64,000 bases of DNA, taken from contig RCTD01000036.1 in assembly GCA_014898415.1 (NCBI GenBank), positions 1 through 64,000 on the forward strand. The letters run 5' to 3'. This DNA comes from Stromatinia cepivora. Lineage: Eukaryota > Ascomycota > Leotiomycetes > Helotiales > Sclerotiniaceae. The notes beneath the pieces are model-generated. The model was not told where the DNA came from. It did no database searches and was given only the letters and a program-made list of their open reading frames with translations. The translations under genes and the position numbers were made by a program. Positions 22,660-35,328 of the stretch are shown here, in pieces. Positions within the stretch are counted from its first letter, which is position 1. Each line of letters begins with the position of its first letter.

Positions 22660-23635
22660 ATTTATTTTTATTCTTTTCATTCATTTCATTCTTTTCATTC
22701 ATTTCATTCTCTTCATTCTTTTTATTCTTTTTATTCTTTTTATTCTTTTTATTCTTTTTATTCTTTTTATTCTTTTTATTCTTTTTATTCTTTTTATTCT
22801 TTTTATTCTTTTCATTCTTTTTATTCTTTTTATTCTTTTTATTCTTTAATTCTTTTATTCTTTTTATTCTTTTTATTCTTTTAATTCTTTTTATTCTTTT
22901 TATTCTTTTATTCATTTCATTCTTTTTATTCTTTTAATTCTTTTATTCTTTTTATTCTTTTTATTCTTTTAATTCTTTTTATTCTTTTTATTCTTTTTAT
23001 TCATTTCATTCTCTCATTCTTTTTATTCTTTTTATTCTTTTTATTCTTTTTATTCTTTTTATTCTTTTTATTCTTTTTATTCTTTTTATTCTTTTTATTC
23101 TTTTTATTCATTTTATTCTTTTTATTCTTTTTATTCTTTTTATTCATTTCATTCTCTTCATTCTTTTATTCTTTTATTCTTTTTATTCTTTTTATTCTTT
23201 TTATTCTTTTATTCTTTTATTCTTTTTATTCTTTTTATTCTTTTTATTCTTTTTATTCTTTTTATTCATTTTATTCTTTTTATTCTTTTATTCATTTTAT
23301 TCATTTTATTCATTTTATTCATTTTATTCATTTTATTCATTTTATTCATTTTATTCATTTTATTCATTTTATTCATTTTATTCATTTATTCATTTTATTC
23401 ATTTATTCATTTTATTCATTTATTCATTTTATTCATTTTATTCATTTTATTCATTTTATTCATTTTATTCATTTATTCATTTATTCATTTTATTCATTTT
23501 ATTCATTTTATTCATTTTATTCATTTTATTCATTTTATTCATTTTATTCATTTTATTCATTTTATTCATTTTATTCATTTTATTCATTTTATTCATTTTA
23601 TTCATTTTATTCATTTTATTTATTTCATTTATTTT
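22660..23635. repeat. TTTTATTC-type octamer microsatellite, about 970 bp
   Basis: Nearly pure tandem array of an eight-base unit with two sub-blocks: mainly TTTTTATTC/TTTTATTC to about 23290, then TTCATTTTA to the end. Occasional 7- and 9-base units and cattc variants occur. Frames across it translate to Phe/Leu or Lys/Asn strings and are not genes. Confidence 0.97.
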
Positions 23636-23794
23636 TATTTTCTTTAATAATATAAAATATTTAAATTAAGTATCTATTTTCAATAATTATTGATTATTAA
23701 TATCAATTCAATAATAATAAAAACGAATATTTTTTATTGAAACTCTTGAATAATTATTCTTATTCGAAACACTTTTATTTCATTTAAGAGCTAT

Positions 23795-24500
23795 TATTAC
23801 CGGTTCACAACTCATTCTTAGCTAGTCTCTCTAGATGCCTGAGCATCCCTTATATAGTCGGTACTGCTCCTAGCATCTTCTTTTCTTCTTCGTAGATCAT
23901 CGTATTATCAAGAGCTACTCTATACCGTAATAGTTATGAAGTTTCCGATGAGTATATAATTAAAATTCTCTAAAAATATTTTTTTTATAAGTAATTTATA
24001 ATCTTGTATATAATATCTTATAAAATATAAAAATATAATAATAAATACTCCGAATAATAAATTCTTTACTTTCGATATCTCGAATATTAAAAAATAATAC
24101 TATTTTTGATTTTATTTATAATATTATTATTTTAGATTTAATCTTATTTAATATTTAAGATAAATCAAATCTAAATTTCGAAATATATATAAAATCTTTT
24201 TTTTTGAATAGTATTAATTAAAATAAATCTAATAATATAAGTTTTAAGATTTTAGTCTTAATAATTGTTATCACGGCATAGGAATAGGCCTTGGTAATAT
24301 GATGATATTCTATAAAGGGGGAAAGAAAGTACTAAGAAAAGCGTTGATTATATTATTACGGGTTCACTACCCGTTCCTAGCTAATCTGCATTAATGCCTC
24401 AGGCATCCATTCACCATATAATCGGTGCTCTTTTTAATACCTTCTTTTCTTCTTTATAGAATATCATTATATTATTAAGGTTTATTCTTACATTGTAATA
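23795..24500 (+). mobile_element. Short LTR pair (TRIM-like, 706 bp)
   Basis: Diverged direct repeats of 148 and 147 bp at 23795-23942 and 24354-24500 begin TATTAC(C/G)GG and end ccGTAATA/ttGTAATA, consistent with an ancestral TGTTACGG...CCGTAACA. A purine tract (about 24315-24328) lies before the right copy. The internal 411 bp has no coding capacity. No matching target-site duplication was found, so two independent solo LTRs remain possible. Confidence 0.55.
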
Positions 24501-25514
24501 ATATATTTTATTTTTCAAAAGATTTTGTTATTCAATATAAAAATAATTCAGTTTTGTTATACAAAAAAGGAAATCATTTTAAATAATAAAATACAAAATT
24601 TTATAATACGAAATTACAATATAAGAAATTTTGAATTACGAAAATTTATATTTTGATATTTGAAATAGATTTTGATATTATAATTTAAAAATCTATTAAT
24701 ATATTTATAAAACTATTTCGAATCTATTTTAAAAAGAAATAACAGATTGATAAGATATTTCTTGATTTTTAAAATATATTTTAAAAATTTAATTATTATC
24801 ATAAATATCTCTAAATTAATTGTTTTTATAGATATTAAATTATCAATAGAGATTCGTTATAATTTTTAAAACGTTTTTGATTAATAATAATGATTTATAT
24901 ATAAATTGTTGATTGTTGATAATATAAAGTTTATAAATCCTATATTTATTTTATAGATTTTTGATAATAATTAGAATATAGAAGTTTCGAATTATTTATT
25001 ATATTTATATAACTTTATAAAAGAAATTTTTATTTTAATAAAATTATTTTGTAAAAAAGTTTATGAATTATATAATAAATTGAAAAAGAGTAAATCGAAT
25101 AATATATGATTTCTTATTCAGAATATTGAATATCAAAAATATTTAATTATAATAAATATAGATATGATTATCTTTTTGTATGTTTATTAATCTTATCAAT
25201 CTTAATAAATTACAAAGAATTCCGATTTACTTAAAGAAAATAAAATAAAAAGTTTGATTTGATAAAATAAATATTAAAATTAGAAATTAGATTTATAAAT
25301 CTATTGCAAAAATAATATTATATTCTTTAATATTAAACAAAAAAAACTTTTTTATATAATCTTTTTATTAAAAAGATCAATATAATAAAAGAAATAAAAG
25401 AATATTGAAGATATTAGAAATAAAATATTGAAATTTATTATAATAAATTCTTTTCTAAAAAAAACTTAATAATCTTTATATATCTATCGATATAAAACGA
25501 AAAATTGTAATAAA
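24501..25514. other. AT-rich degraded DNA left of element X, possibly 5' gypsy-A sequence
   Basis: About 1 kb with no recognisable motif. It directly precedes the ATAAA duplication of element X. By continuity it should belong to the same host DNA as 34388-35328, but I could not identify reverse transcriptase in it. Confidence 0.4.
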
Positions 25515-26198
25515 TGTTATGTATACGTACAATATGATCGATTCGAGCCCTAGTCGGAATACAGTATTCCTTGAATAGACTAAGTGAGCTTTCGGTTTGT
25601 ATATATATAATTATATAGTTTTATTTTTTGATTTATAGCTTTTGATTTTTAAAGATATTCAAATTATTCAATTGTTGTATTATATTATTAAAAACTTCTC
25701 AAAATAAGAAATCGAATAATATATATATATATTCAAATTCATATATATTCTATAAATTCTAGATATATATTTATACTCCTATCTGTATATATATATTTAT
25801 AATATAATTTATAAAATTATTTTCCCTTTATTAAAACCCTTTTTGAAAGAATTCTTTGTAATCTTTTAAAAATATTTATATTTGAATAATATTCCTTTCA
25901 ATTTTACTTCATTTTTTAACAATAAAATCAATCAATTTTGTAATCAACAAATTATAAGCCGAAATAATATAACAATACAAAAAGATTGCTTTTCTATACT
26001 TTTTATTTCTAATTCGATCAAATCCTATTTCAAAACCTTATCTTCCCAATCCAGAAAAATTCAATAGAAATACACAAAAGTTCGATACCTAACTTCCTTC
26101 AATCAAAACTAAATTTCAAATAAATAATACTACAATCAATAATTCTATTATTCAATTTTATTACATTTATCTTAACCTTGAATTTCAAATTCAAATTA

Positions 26199-29100
26199 TG
26201 TTAACTTTTGGTGCAGGAAGTAGTAGTATTGTTGACTATATAGATTGAACTAAAGATCTATTATTCTAGTAGGAATAGAATTGAGGTTATTCCCAAATAT
26301 AATCTATATATTATTATAATCATATAATCTTAATTCTAATCTTATAATGATTTCATTTCCAATACTCCTTTATTAAGGATATCCTATTCGATCCTCCTAA
26401 ACTATTAATCCTAACATTTTCTTGAATCTTTCGAAAACAATCTTTATATAAAACTTCGTTATTTTGTTAACAATTATATTGTATATATTAATATAATTAA
26501 TCACGATTTTCTTCTTTTCTATTAAATTTCTGATAAAATGATAATTGATATCTATATATTTGAATTGTTTATACAAATATGAATTCTTGGTTAAAATTAA
26601 AATGCCCTAATTATTATCAAATATTTGAACTATATCTCTGTTCTTTCTAATATAATTTGATCTAAATAGATCTTTAAATATTTATATAATCCATCTCTTT
26701 TATTTAGTAAATATTATTATCACAATATATTTTGATTTTATATTAAAGATAATTATAAATACTTGTTTTTTATTAATCTATAATATAAAACCTTTATAGA
26801 ATATTATAACTTCTTTTGAAATACTTTTCTGATTATATTTATTATTAATTCAATCTATATCTGTATATATTTTTATTGTATTATTAAGTATATTATATTC
26901 TTTATAGATATCAGATTGTATTCCTTTTGATCCGAATTATAATTTTTATTTAATTATTGATTATAGATATTATATTAAATTCTTCAAAGCTATAATATAA
27001 TGTTTTATTGATTTTGTTATAAATTGTGAAAATCTTTTAATTAAGAATATTATATTTAATCGAATATATACTATTGAATGAATTATATTTTCTATTTATT
27101 GTTAATATTCATTTATATCTATTAATTCATTATTATCAATTATTAATTGAAAATAGATATAATTTATTATTAATAGTTTCTTAATTTGATATTGTTTATA
27201 TATAATATTATATTTGATTAATATAGTATTGAGATATTCTTTTTGATTTATAATTAATATATACACTTTTTTATTATAAATAATCTTAACATCTAGAATC
27301 TTATTAATCTCCTCTAGATTTTTGATATTAAAATGGATTGATAACTTTTCATTGAATCAAATGATTTATAATAATATATATAATATAATAACAATATTAT
27401 CGATATATATTAATAATATTATATTATGATCTTTGAATATATATAAATATAAATCTATTAAATTTTATATAAAATCTATATCTAAAAGTTCTTTCTTTAA
27501 TAATAAACTCCAATCCCTTTCAGTTTGTTTCAAACTATATAGATTTCATAAAATTTGTAATATATATCTCTTTTCAATTTTGATATTTTAGAATAATTCA
27601 AGGTAGATTTCTTTTTTCAAATATAATTCAATAAAAGCATTTTTGATATCAAAATATAAATATTCCAAATTTTCTTTTGCAATAATAATTAAGAATAATC
27701 TGAATATATTTAGTTTTATTATTAATATAAATATTTCGTTGTAATCTTTTTTTAATATTTGATTGAATCTTTGAATTATTAATTTTATTTTGAATTGTTT
27801 TATTTTATTATTCTTTATCTTAATTATAAATATCTATTTTATCGAAATTAGATTACTTTTTTTAAAAAGTATATATTCTTCCTAAATATTATTTTGAATT
27901 AAGGATATGATTTCCTTTTGGATAACTTTCTTTCATTTTTCGGAGTATTTTTTATTTGATATTGTTTTTTTATAAATTCTTAATATTTTGATTTTTAGAA
28001 CTTTTTTGATTGGATATATTATATTTTTTGTATTATTTATATTTATTAATGAAATTATAAAATCTAAAACGATTTTATTTTTGATATAAAAATCTATTTT
28101 ATAAATGATTAGAATTATAATTATAATATATTTTATACTTTTTTGAGTTTTGATCTATATAAATATTATAATCAATGCTTTTATAATTTTGCTTTCCTAT
28201 TCTTCTTTAAAATCTTATTTTATATTTCTTTTTCATTTTCATATTAGATATCTTAAGGGTTTATCTTTAAGATCTATTATATTCTTTTATTTAATTTCAA
28301 ATAATTATAGATTTATTTCGTTTTCTGATTCTATTAAAATAGATTTATCAATAAAATTTAAGATAATCTTAAATTTTGCTCCCGATACAGATTCAAGATC
28401 TACAGAAATTGATTTTTGGACTGGAACTTTTGGAATAATAAATTCGATATCTAAAGTATTCTTGAAAAAAAAAATTTAATTTATTTTTTGGATATTATCA
28501 TCTTTATCTTTATCATATATTAATATTGATATCTCTAATTTATCTGATTTCAATTCGATAATTGAAATATTTAGTACAATTACCGAATTCGATATAATAT
28601 CTATTGGAAAGAATATTTAGAATAAAGATGATATAGATATTGCATTTGATATTAAGAATAAAAAAAATATTGAAAATGAAAAAAGTACTTTATTTGCTAT
28701 TGATCTATTATGAAATCTTCGATCTAGTTTTATATTCTTTGTTCCTTATGAATCTGATTCACAATTTCTTAATTTAAAATCCAAATCTCCTTTTTGATAA
28801 GATTCATTTATAATTACTCTATTTAATCGAAATATATAGCCTAACTTTGAAGAATATACTTTAATATATTTATTCATAATTTTTGAATATCCTAAGAATA
28901 TACCAATTCTCAAAATATTCTGCAATTTATTATATCTTTGCCTTTTCGAAATAATCTTGGAATTAATATAAATATAATATTTGCTCCCTTAGATTTTATA
29001 TATCTTTATATCTAATATTATATTTGTAAAAACTTTTATAAAAAATCAATCTATTTCATTTATATCAAAATCAATATTAATACAATTTCTAATATAAATA

Positions 29101-31693
29101 TTATATTTTACAACTTTATTCCAAAACTTTAATAATAATCCAGTTTCTTTTAATATTGTTTTTATATCTACCTTTGCAATTCTTATATTTTGTTCTATAA
29201 ATTTATTTTAATATAAAAAAACAATTATTATAATTTCGGATTATATATTTAATAATTATTTATAAATAGTTTATAAGAATTCTAGTATATTATCAATTTT
29301 AACTATAATAATCTTTTTTTTAATAACTAATTCCATTTTCTTTTCCAAGTTTTCAATATTTGAATTATATCATTTTTTTGTTTAAATAATATAATTCAAT
29401 TTATTTTTATATAATTATTAATAATCAATATAAAATAACGATTTTCTCGAATCGATTTTAGAAATAATTCTATAATATCGAAATATATAAATTCGAATCT
29501 CTTTGATTTATATAGATTCAATTATTTTAAAATACAATTAATTATTTTAATGAATATATATATTTTGTAGATATCTAATTTAATTGGGATCTTTATTAAT
29601 TTGATTATATTGAATATCTTATATAAATTCTTGATTTTATCTAAACCTAAATAATTAAATCTTTAATATTATAATAAATATCTCTTTTTCTTTTTGAATA
29701 TTAATTCATTATCAATATCTTTAATATTATTGATTATCTTTAAAGAAAAGCCTTTTTCCTGATCATTTTGATATATATTCGAATAAAGAATTGTATCCTT
29801 ATATCCTTTAATTATATATAAAACTATATATATTCTATTTTGTATTTTAATATAAATGATTTTTTTATTATTCTTCTTGAAATATATATAATAAAAATTG
29901 AATTCCCTTTATAATCTTATTTCGCAAATCCTTTTTCCTAATAACAAATTTACTTCTAGTTTTGATATATATAATATATTTGAAAATAATATTTTAAAAT
30001 TATCTTTATATATTATATCCATTAAACCTTAATAATAATAATATATTACTTTTTTATCAATCTTTATTCTTTATTTAATAATAAAATCTATTCATTTAAA
30101 TAATAAAGATTAATTAAATATATATAAAGAAATATCTATATTAATATATTATTTATTAAAGGAAGTTTTATTAATGATTTTTTTTATTAAATTATAATCT
30201 TTCTTTATTATATCCTTAATATCAAAATTTGATTTAGAGATATTATTAACAAAATATATTTGATCTTTTTTGTTAAAATAAATCTTCTTTAGATTCAATA
30301 ATCTCTTTCTTTTTTAATAACAAAAATAATTACAAAAGAATTTATTAATTTATATTAAATATAAATAATCTTATATATAATAATCTTTCTTTTGATATAA
30401 ATCATAAACATTATTTGAAATCTCGAAATTTAATTTTTGATATTAAAAAATATATTTAAATTCTTTTATAATTTATATTTACTTTAATTTATCCTTAAAA
30501 CAAAATTCCTTAATTTACAAATATTTGATTTTATTATCAATATTAAAACTAATTTAGATATCCAATATATCCATTATTTCTTGATAATCGATTAAAAGAT
30601 TATATATTAAAATCAAAAACAAAATAATATCTTAATATATTAATCAATAATTTTCATTTGTAATCCTTAATTTCCTTCTATACTTTTTCAATTTATTCCA
30701 AATTTTGATAATAATTATATCAGAATAAATATCGAATTGAAATTTGAAGTTCTGGATTATTATTATATATATATTAATTATAATTATATTGATTCTGATA
30801 TATTTCAATTTAAAATATTTCCAAAGTATATATATTGTTAAATATTTGTTGGTAAAGATTTCATTATCATTATCAAATATTATACAAATATATAATAATA
30901 TATTCGCTTTATTCTTTAAATATTCCGATTTCAATTCGATATTATAATATATATGATCATTGATTTTATAAATAGATATTATATTGGGTTCTACAATCTA
31001 TATATATTTATTTAATATTTAATTAATTATATAAAATCATTTTTGTTCTTTCAATTATATCTTCATTTGTTTGAATTATCATTCATAATTATTTTGATCA
31101 AGCTTCGAAGAATTGTTTGATTTCGATATTGTAAAGGTTTTTTATTGTTTGATAAATATCGAAAATAATCTTCAGATTTTTAAAACGATTTTAAAAAATA
31201 TATAGCAAATAGATTCAGGATAACAAAAAAATATAAAAATAAAATAATAAGAAAATTCGTAAAATCATATTATAATATATTTTCTTATAATTATACAAAT
31301 TTACTTTTCGTTTTTATTATAATTCTATATTAATATTATATAGATTACTCTTCGTTTTGATTTGTAATATTGTAAATTATAAATTGTATCATTATATTTC
31401 AATTTTACTTTGATAATATTATATGAAAATTCTGATTTCTATTTTATTTTACTCTTATTAATTATATTAATCCTTTCTTGATTTGCTTTACTTTTTAATT
31501 ATTATTATACAATCGGATCTTATAATCTATTAACTTTTGATACAGGAAATAATAATATTATTAATTATATAGATTAAATTAAAAATCTATTATTTTAATA
31601 AGAGTAGAATTGAGGTTATTCCCAAATATGATCTATGTATCATTGTGATTATGTAACTTCAATTCTAATCCTATGATGGCTTCATTTCCAACA
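26199..31693 (-). mobile_element. Ty1/copia element, minus strand, 5,495 bp, TSD AATTA
   Basis: The LTRs are both 166 bp (26199-26364 and 31528-31693). In the minus direction the right LTR begins TGTTGGAAATGAAG, a common start for fungal copia LTRs. AATTA duplications lie at 26194-26198 and 31694-31698. The interior, read on the minus strand, contains a decayed copia reverse transcriptase. The element sits within element X and is the younger of the two. Confidence 0.9.
27560..27780 (-). pseudogene. Copia reverse transcriptase remnant
   Basis: The minus-strand translation contains DYNEIF followed by a Leu/Ile-rich segment and then 'FDIKNAFIELYLKKEIYLE'. This corresponds to the conserved copia segment 'D(V)K.AFL.g.l.eeIYm'. 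The rest of pol extends on both sides but is broken by frequent stops. It is inactive and gives the element's class and direction. Confidence 0.75.
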
Positions 31694-32639
31694 AATTATA
31701 ATATTATTACAATTTTCGTTCATCAATCAAATTACTCCTTTTGATTACAATACGATCCTTTATCAATTCTTTAAAATTTATAATAATTCTAACAAAGTTT
31801 AAAAAACTAAAGATTGTTTTTATATTTTAAAACAAAACATTGATTTATTATAGATCTATATTACAAAATTCGAAAGAATTTTATACAAAACTTATAATCA
31901 AAATTGATTCGATTCGAATAAGATATCGATCTTCTATAATAAATTCAATTCAATTTTATATAATCGATTTACTCAACAATTCAATTTACTTCATTTCTAT
32001 TCTGAATTTATATAAATTATACAACAATTAATTGTTTATTCGATTAATGATTTTATTCCTTATATATTGTAATACCCTAATTCTCATTTTCAAAATTATT
32101 CCAATTCAATAAATATATCTAATATCCATTATACTTTAAATATACTCGATTCCAATTTCATTCTAATATTATTATCAAAGGTATCCCCTCGGTTTCGATA
32201 ATTAAAAACTTTCGAATTCATTTTACAAAAGCAAATTTGTTTTTATAAAGAGAATAAATATATATAATATACATCCCTATATTATTAAATTTATATTTAT
32301 CATTTGGATCTATATAATGGAATATATGATTTATTTGACCCAACTAATCGTTTTACATTAATTACTTTGGATAATAACGATAATGATACAGATTCAAAAT
32401 AAAATAAAGAAAAAATAAAAAAGGAATTCAAGGCTTTAATACATTTGAAAAACATAATCGATAGATATACTTTTTCTGATCAAATAAAGAAAACGATGGA
32501 TACTATTGAATTTATACATTTAACTAAATTGATGAATAAAATTAATGATTCGTAATTATAATTGTTTTTGGGTTTTTTTATATTATTCGTTTAAAATATT
32601 CAAAGCAAATTTTCATATAAAAGAAGATAGTATTATATA

Positions 32640-34221
32640 TGTTACGAGATACACGTGATCGCGTCCGATCGGGCTAATACAGTACTAAGCTTCAAGCCGA
32701 TCATATATATAGCTTCGTAGCATTCTCTCTTTAACTTTATAACTTTTAATTTTAAGATTGATCTCTAAACATTTATTAGATTCATTATATTATTAAAAGT
32801 TCTTTCAAATAAAAAATGGAATAATATCTATATATACTTATATATACTCTATTTGCTTCTGTCTAAACATATCACTCTTGCTTTTTCGCTTGTATATAGA
32901 TCTTTTTGATACTATTCGAAAGTATTGTCTTTTTTCTTATCCTTAATTTCTAAATTATAGATTACAATTCGATAAACCTTACAATTGCAGAATTTCGCGA
33001 TAAAATAATTCATCAATAGAATGAAATCTCGTTCCTACGCTCCCTGATTCTCGAACGCACTCCTACTGCTCATACTCCTTCTTGTTCGAAACCCTTTCTC
33101 CCTGATCCTGAAAAGTTCAGTGGTAGTTCTCAAAAGTTCGATACCTGGCTTCCCTCGCTATAGTACTACCTCAGCTTTCTTCTCTTAATCAAAACATTCC
33201 CTTAGATCATATAACGATCCTAGATCAATTTATACGCGTTTATAACAATCCAAATAAAGTTCAAAAAGCTGAAAACAAGTTATTCATTTTCAAACAAAGA
33301 ACCAATTCTCTATATATTTATATTGCAAAATTCAAAAAAACTTTTTACAAAACCAAAGATCAGAATTGATTTGATTTGAATAAGATTTCAATCTTTTATA
33401 ATAAACTTAATACTATTCTTAGAAATCGTCTTTTTCAATAACTTTCTCTTCCCCATTTTTATCCCGATTTTGTTTAGATTATATAACAATTAGCTGTTTG
33501 TATAACAAATGAATTTTTTATATTATTTTACTTTAATGAATCTAGAGCCTTATATATATTACAGAATCCATTCCATTCTCGAAACCACGATCCAATAGAT
33601 ATTAGTAATCTTAATATCATTAATACTTTTAGCCCTTTTGATATCCAATCGGATAAGCTCAATCGTACCTTGATTCTACTCTGTATACGAATACCCGAGT
33701 TTTCCTTTTCTAAAAGAATTCTTTTGTATAAACAAAATAAATATATACAATATAGAAGTATCTTTCATTAAATACGAATCTATCCATTAGATCCATATCA
33801 AGGAATCCGAGATCGATAAAAGCCTGTTCCAATTATTACACTGATTATTAAGCCCGAAAACAACGATAATGAAGATCTAGAAAAAATAATCAATGACCGA
33901 TATTTTGAAGATTGCTTAAAGGAAGCATATAATACAATGAATATATATTCGTTGATTGTAATACAATCTGCGCATCAAGCATTTTTATCAAAAGAAGATT
34001 AATAATCATTTTGTACTTAAATCATTCATTTTAAATAAATTCGAGGCGAACTCTTCAAAAGGGGAGAGTAGTGTTACGAAATACACATGATTGCATTCGA
34101 TCAGACTAATACAGTACTAAACTTCGAGCCGATCATATATATAGCTTCGTAGCACTCTCTCTTTAGCTCTGTAGCTTTTAATTCTAAGGTTGATCTCTAA
34201 ACGCTCGTTGGGTTCGTCACA
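32640..34221 (+). mobile_element. Non-autonomous gag-only LTR element XS, 1,582 bp, TSD ATATA
   Basis: Two 150-bp LTRs (32640-32789 and 34072-34221) begin TGTTACGA; the 3' copy ends TCGTCACA. They differ at about 25 positions by my count, all transitions. ATATA lies at 32635-32639 and 34222-34226. The interior encodes only a broken gag-like product: 'PDPEKFSGSSQKFDTWLPS' near 33102-33160, followed by a retrotransposon-gag-like helical region. There is no protease, reverse transcriptase or integrase. Base composition near 33010-33180 is less AT-rich than elsewhere in the cluster. Confidence 0.88.
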
Positions 34222-34387
34222 ATATATATATATAATATGATCGATTCAAGCCCTAATCAGAATACAGTATTCCCTAAATAAACTAAATGAACTTTCGGCC
34301 TATATATATATAATCATATAGTTCTACTTTTCGATCTGTAGCTTTTAATTCTAAGAGATACTCAAGTTATTCAGCCGTTGTATCACA

Positions 34388-35328
34388 ATAAAATTCGATA
34401 AATTCAAAATATAGAATAAAATATTATTTGCTTCTTTTTATATGAAATTAGAATATTTTGAAATCTTTAATAATAAAATTCTTTGAAAGATAATTATAAT
34501 AATAAAACAAAAAGTTATAAAAAAATTGAAAATATTAATAAAATAGAATTCGAATCCTTGTAATCTTATAGATTTTAAAGAATAAAAAAAGAAATTTCAA
34601 ATTTGGAATCAGGATTATTAGAATAATGATTATTATAATATATAATCTTTAAAATCAATTTCAAATTATAATTACTATTATATATTATTTATATTATTTA
34701 TTTAAAACAATCTAATAAATTTAGATATTATAAAGATATAAAAACAAATACAAAAGAAACAAAAACATTTTATCTTCTATTAATTTTGAATAAAGAATTT
34801 CATTATTATTATAAAGTCTCTTTATATATTATTAAAGAAAGATATAGAATTTATTTGGACTATTAATTATAATACTATAATGATCTTATTGAAAAACAAA
34901 TTAATTTTGACCCTAATCCTTTTTCCATTAATTTATTCATTTAAAGCCGGAACTATCATATTCGTTATCGATACTAGCTTGGTAGAATAAGGAATTATTC
35001 TAGATCAAATATACAATAATAAACCTTGTATTATTACTAAATATAAAAATAATATATAGAATTATATTGAATAGAATTATAATGCTATTAAGAAAAAATA
35101 TAGGGGAGTATTCAAAGTTCTGCAAAAATATAAAAAGGATCTTTATAATGTTCATTTCCTTTTAGAAATTAATACGAATATACTTGTAACTCAACTAAAT
35201 AAAGCAATTATAGATCTATTTGATACTTTGATTATAAAATAGATTACTTGAATCAAGCTCTTCGATTTTAATATTAAATATATTCCTAAAAACAAAAACA
35301 TTATTATAAATGCTTTATTATAACAATT
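34388..35328 (+). pseudogene. Gypsy-A RNase H region, interrupted at its end by copia-B
   Basis: Plus-strand frames show the gypsy thumb/RNase H signature: 'LLKKDIEFIWT', then a decayed 'DAS..G.G.vL.Q' segment. Next comes 'LLEINTNILVTQLNK' near 35160-35205, then 'WIKLFDFNIKYIPKNKN', the usual end of fungal Ty3/gypsy RNase H ahead of 'aDaLSRr'. Translation breaks exactly where copia-B is inserted and resumes in frame with the linker and integrase at 43549. The element is dead. Reverse transcriptase should lie to the left, across element X. Confidence 0.85.

Larger units (their letters stand above)
25515..34387 (+). mobile_element. Non-autonomous gag-only LTR element X, split by two insertions, TSD ATAAA
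   Basis: The 5' LTR is 25515-25684 (170 bp). The 3' LTR is 32631-32639 joined to 34227-34387 (9 + 161 = 170 bp), because element XS landed inside it. ATAAA flanks both sides (25510-25514 and 34388-34392). Removing the copia insertion and XS leaves about 1.8 kb. The interior (25685-26198 and 31694-32630) matches the gag-like interior of XS, including a decayed 'P(D/N)PEKF..(S/N).QKFDT' segment near 26035-26090. No pol is present in what is left. Confidence 0.85.

Noticed and set aside
22632..22937. Open frames of Phe/Leu or Lys/Asn repeats on both strands
   Set aside because: They are translations of the octamer microsatellite and have no gene character.
23795..24500. Target-site duplication for the short LTR pair
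   Set aside because: The flanks read GCTAT and ATATA; they do not match, so I did not claim a complete element.
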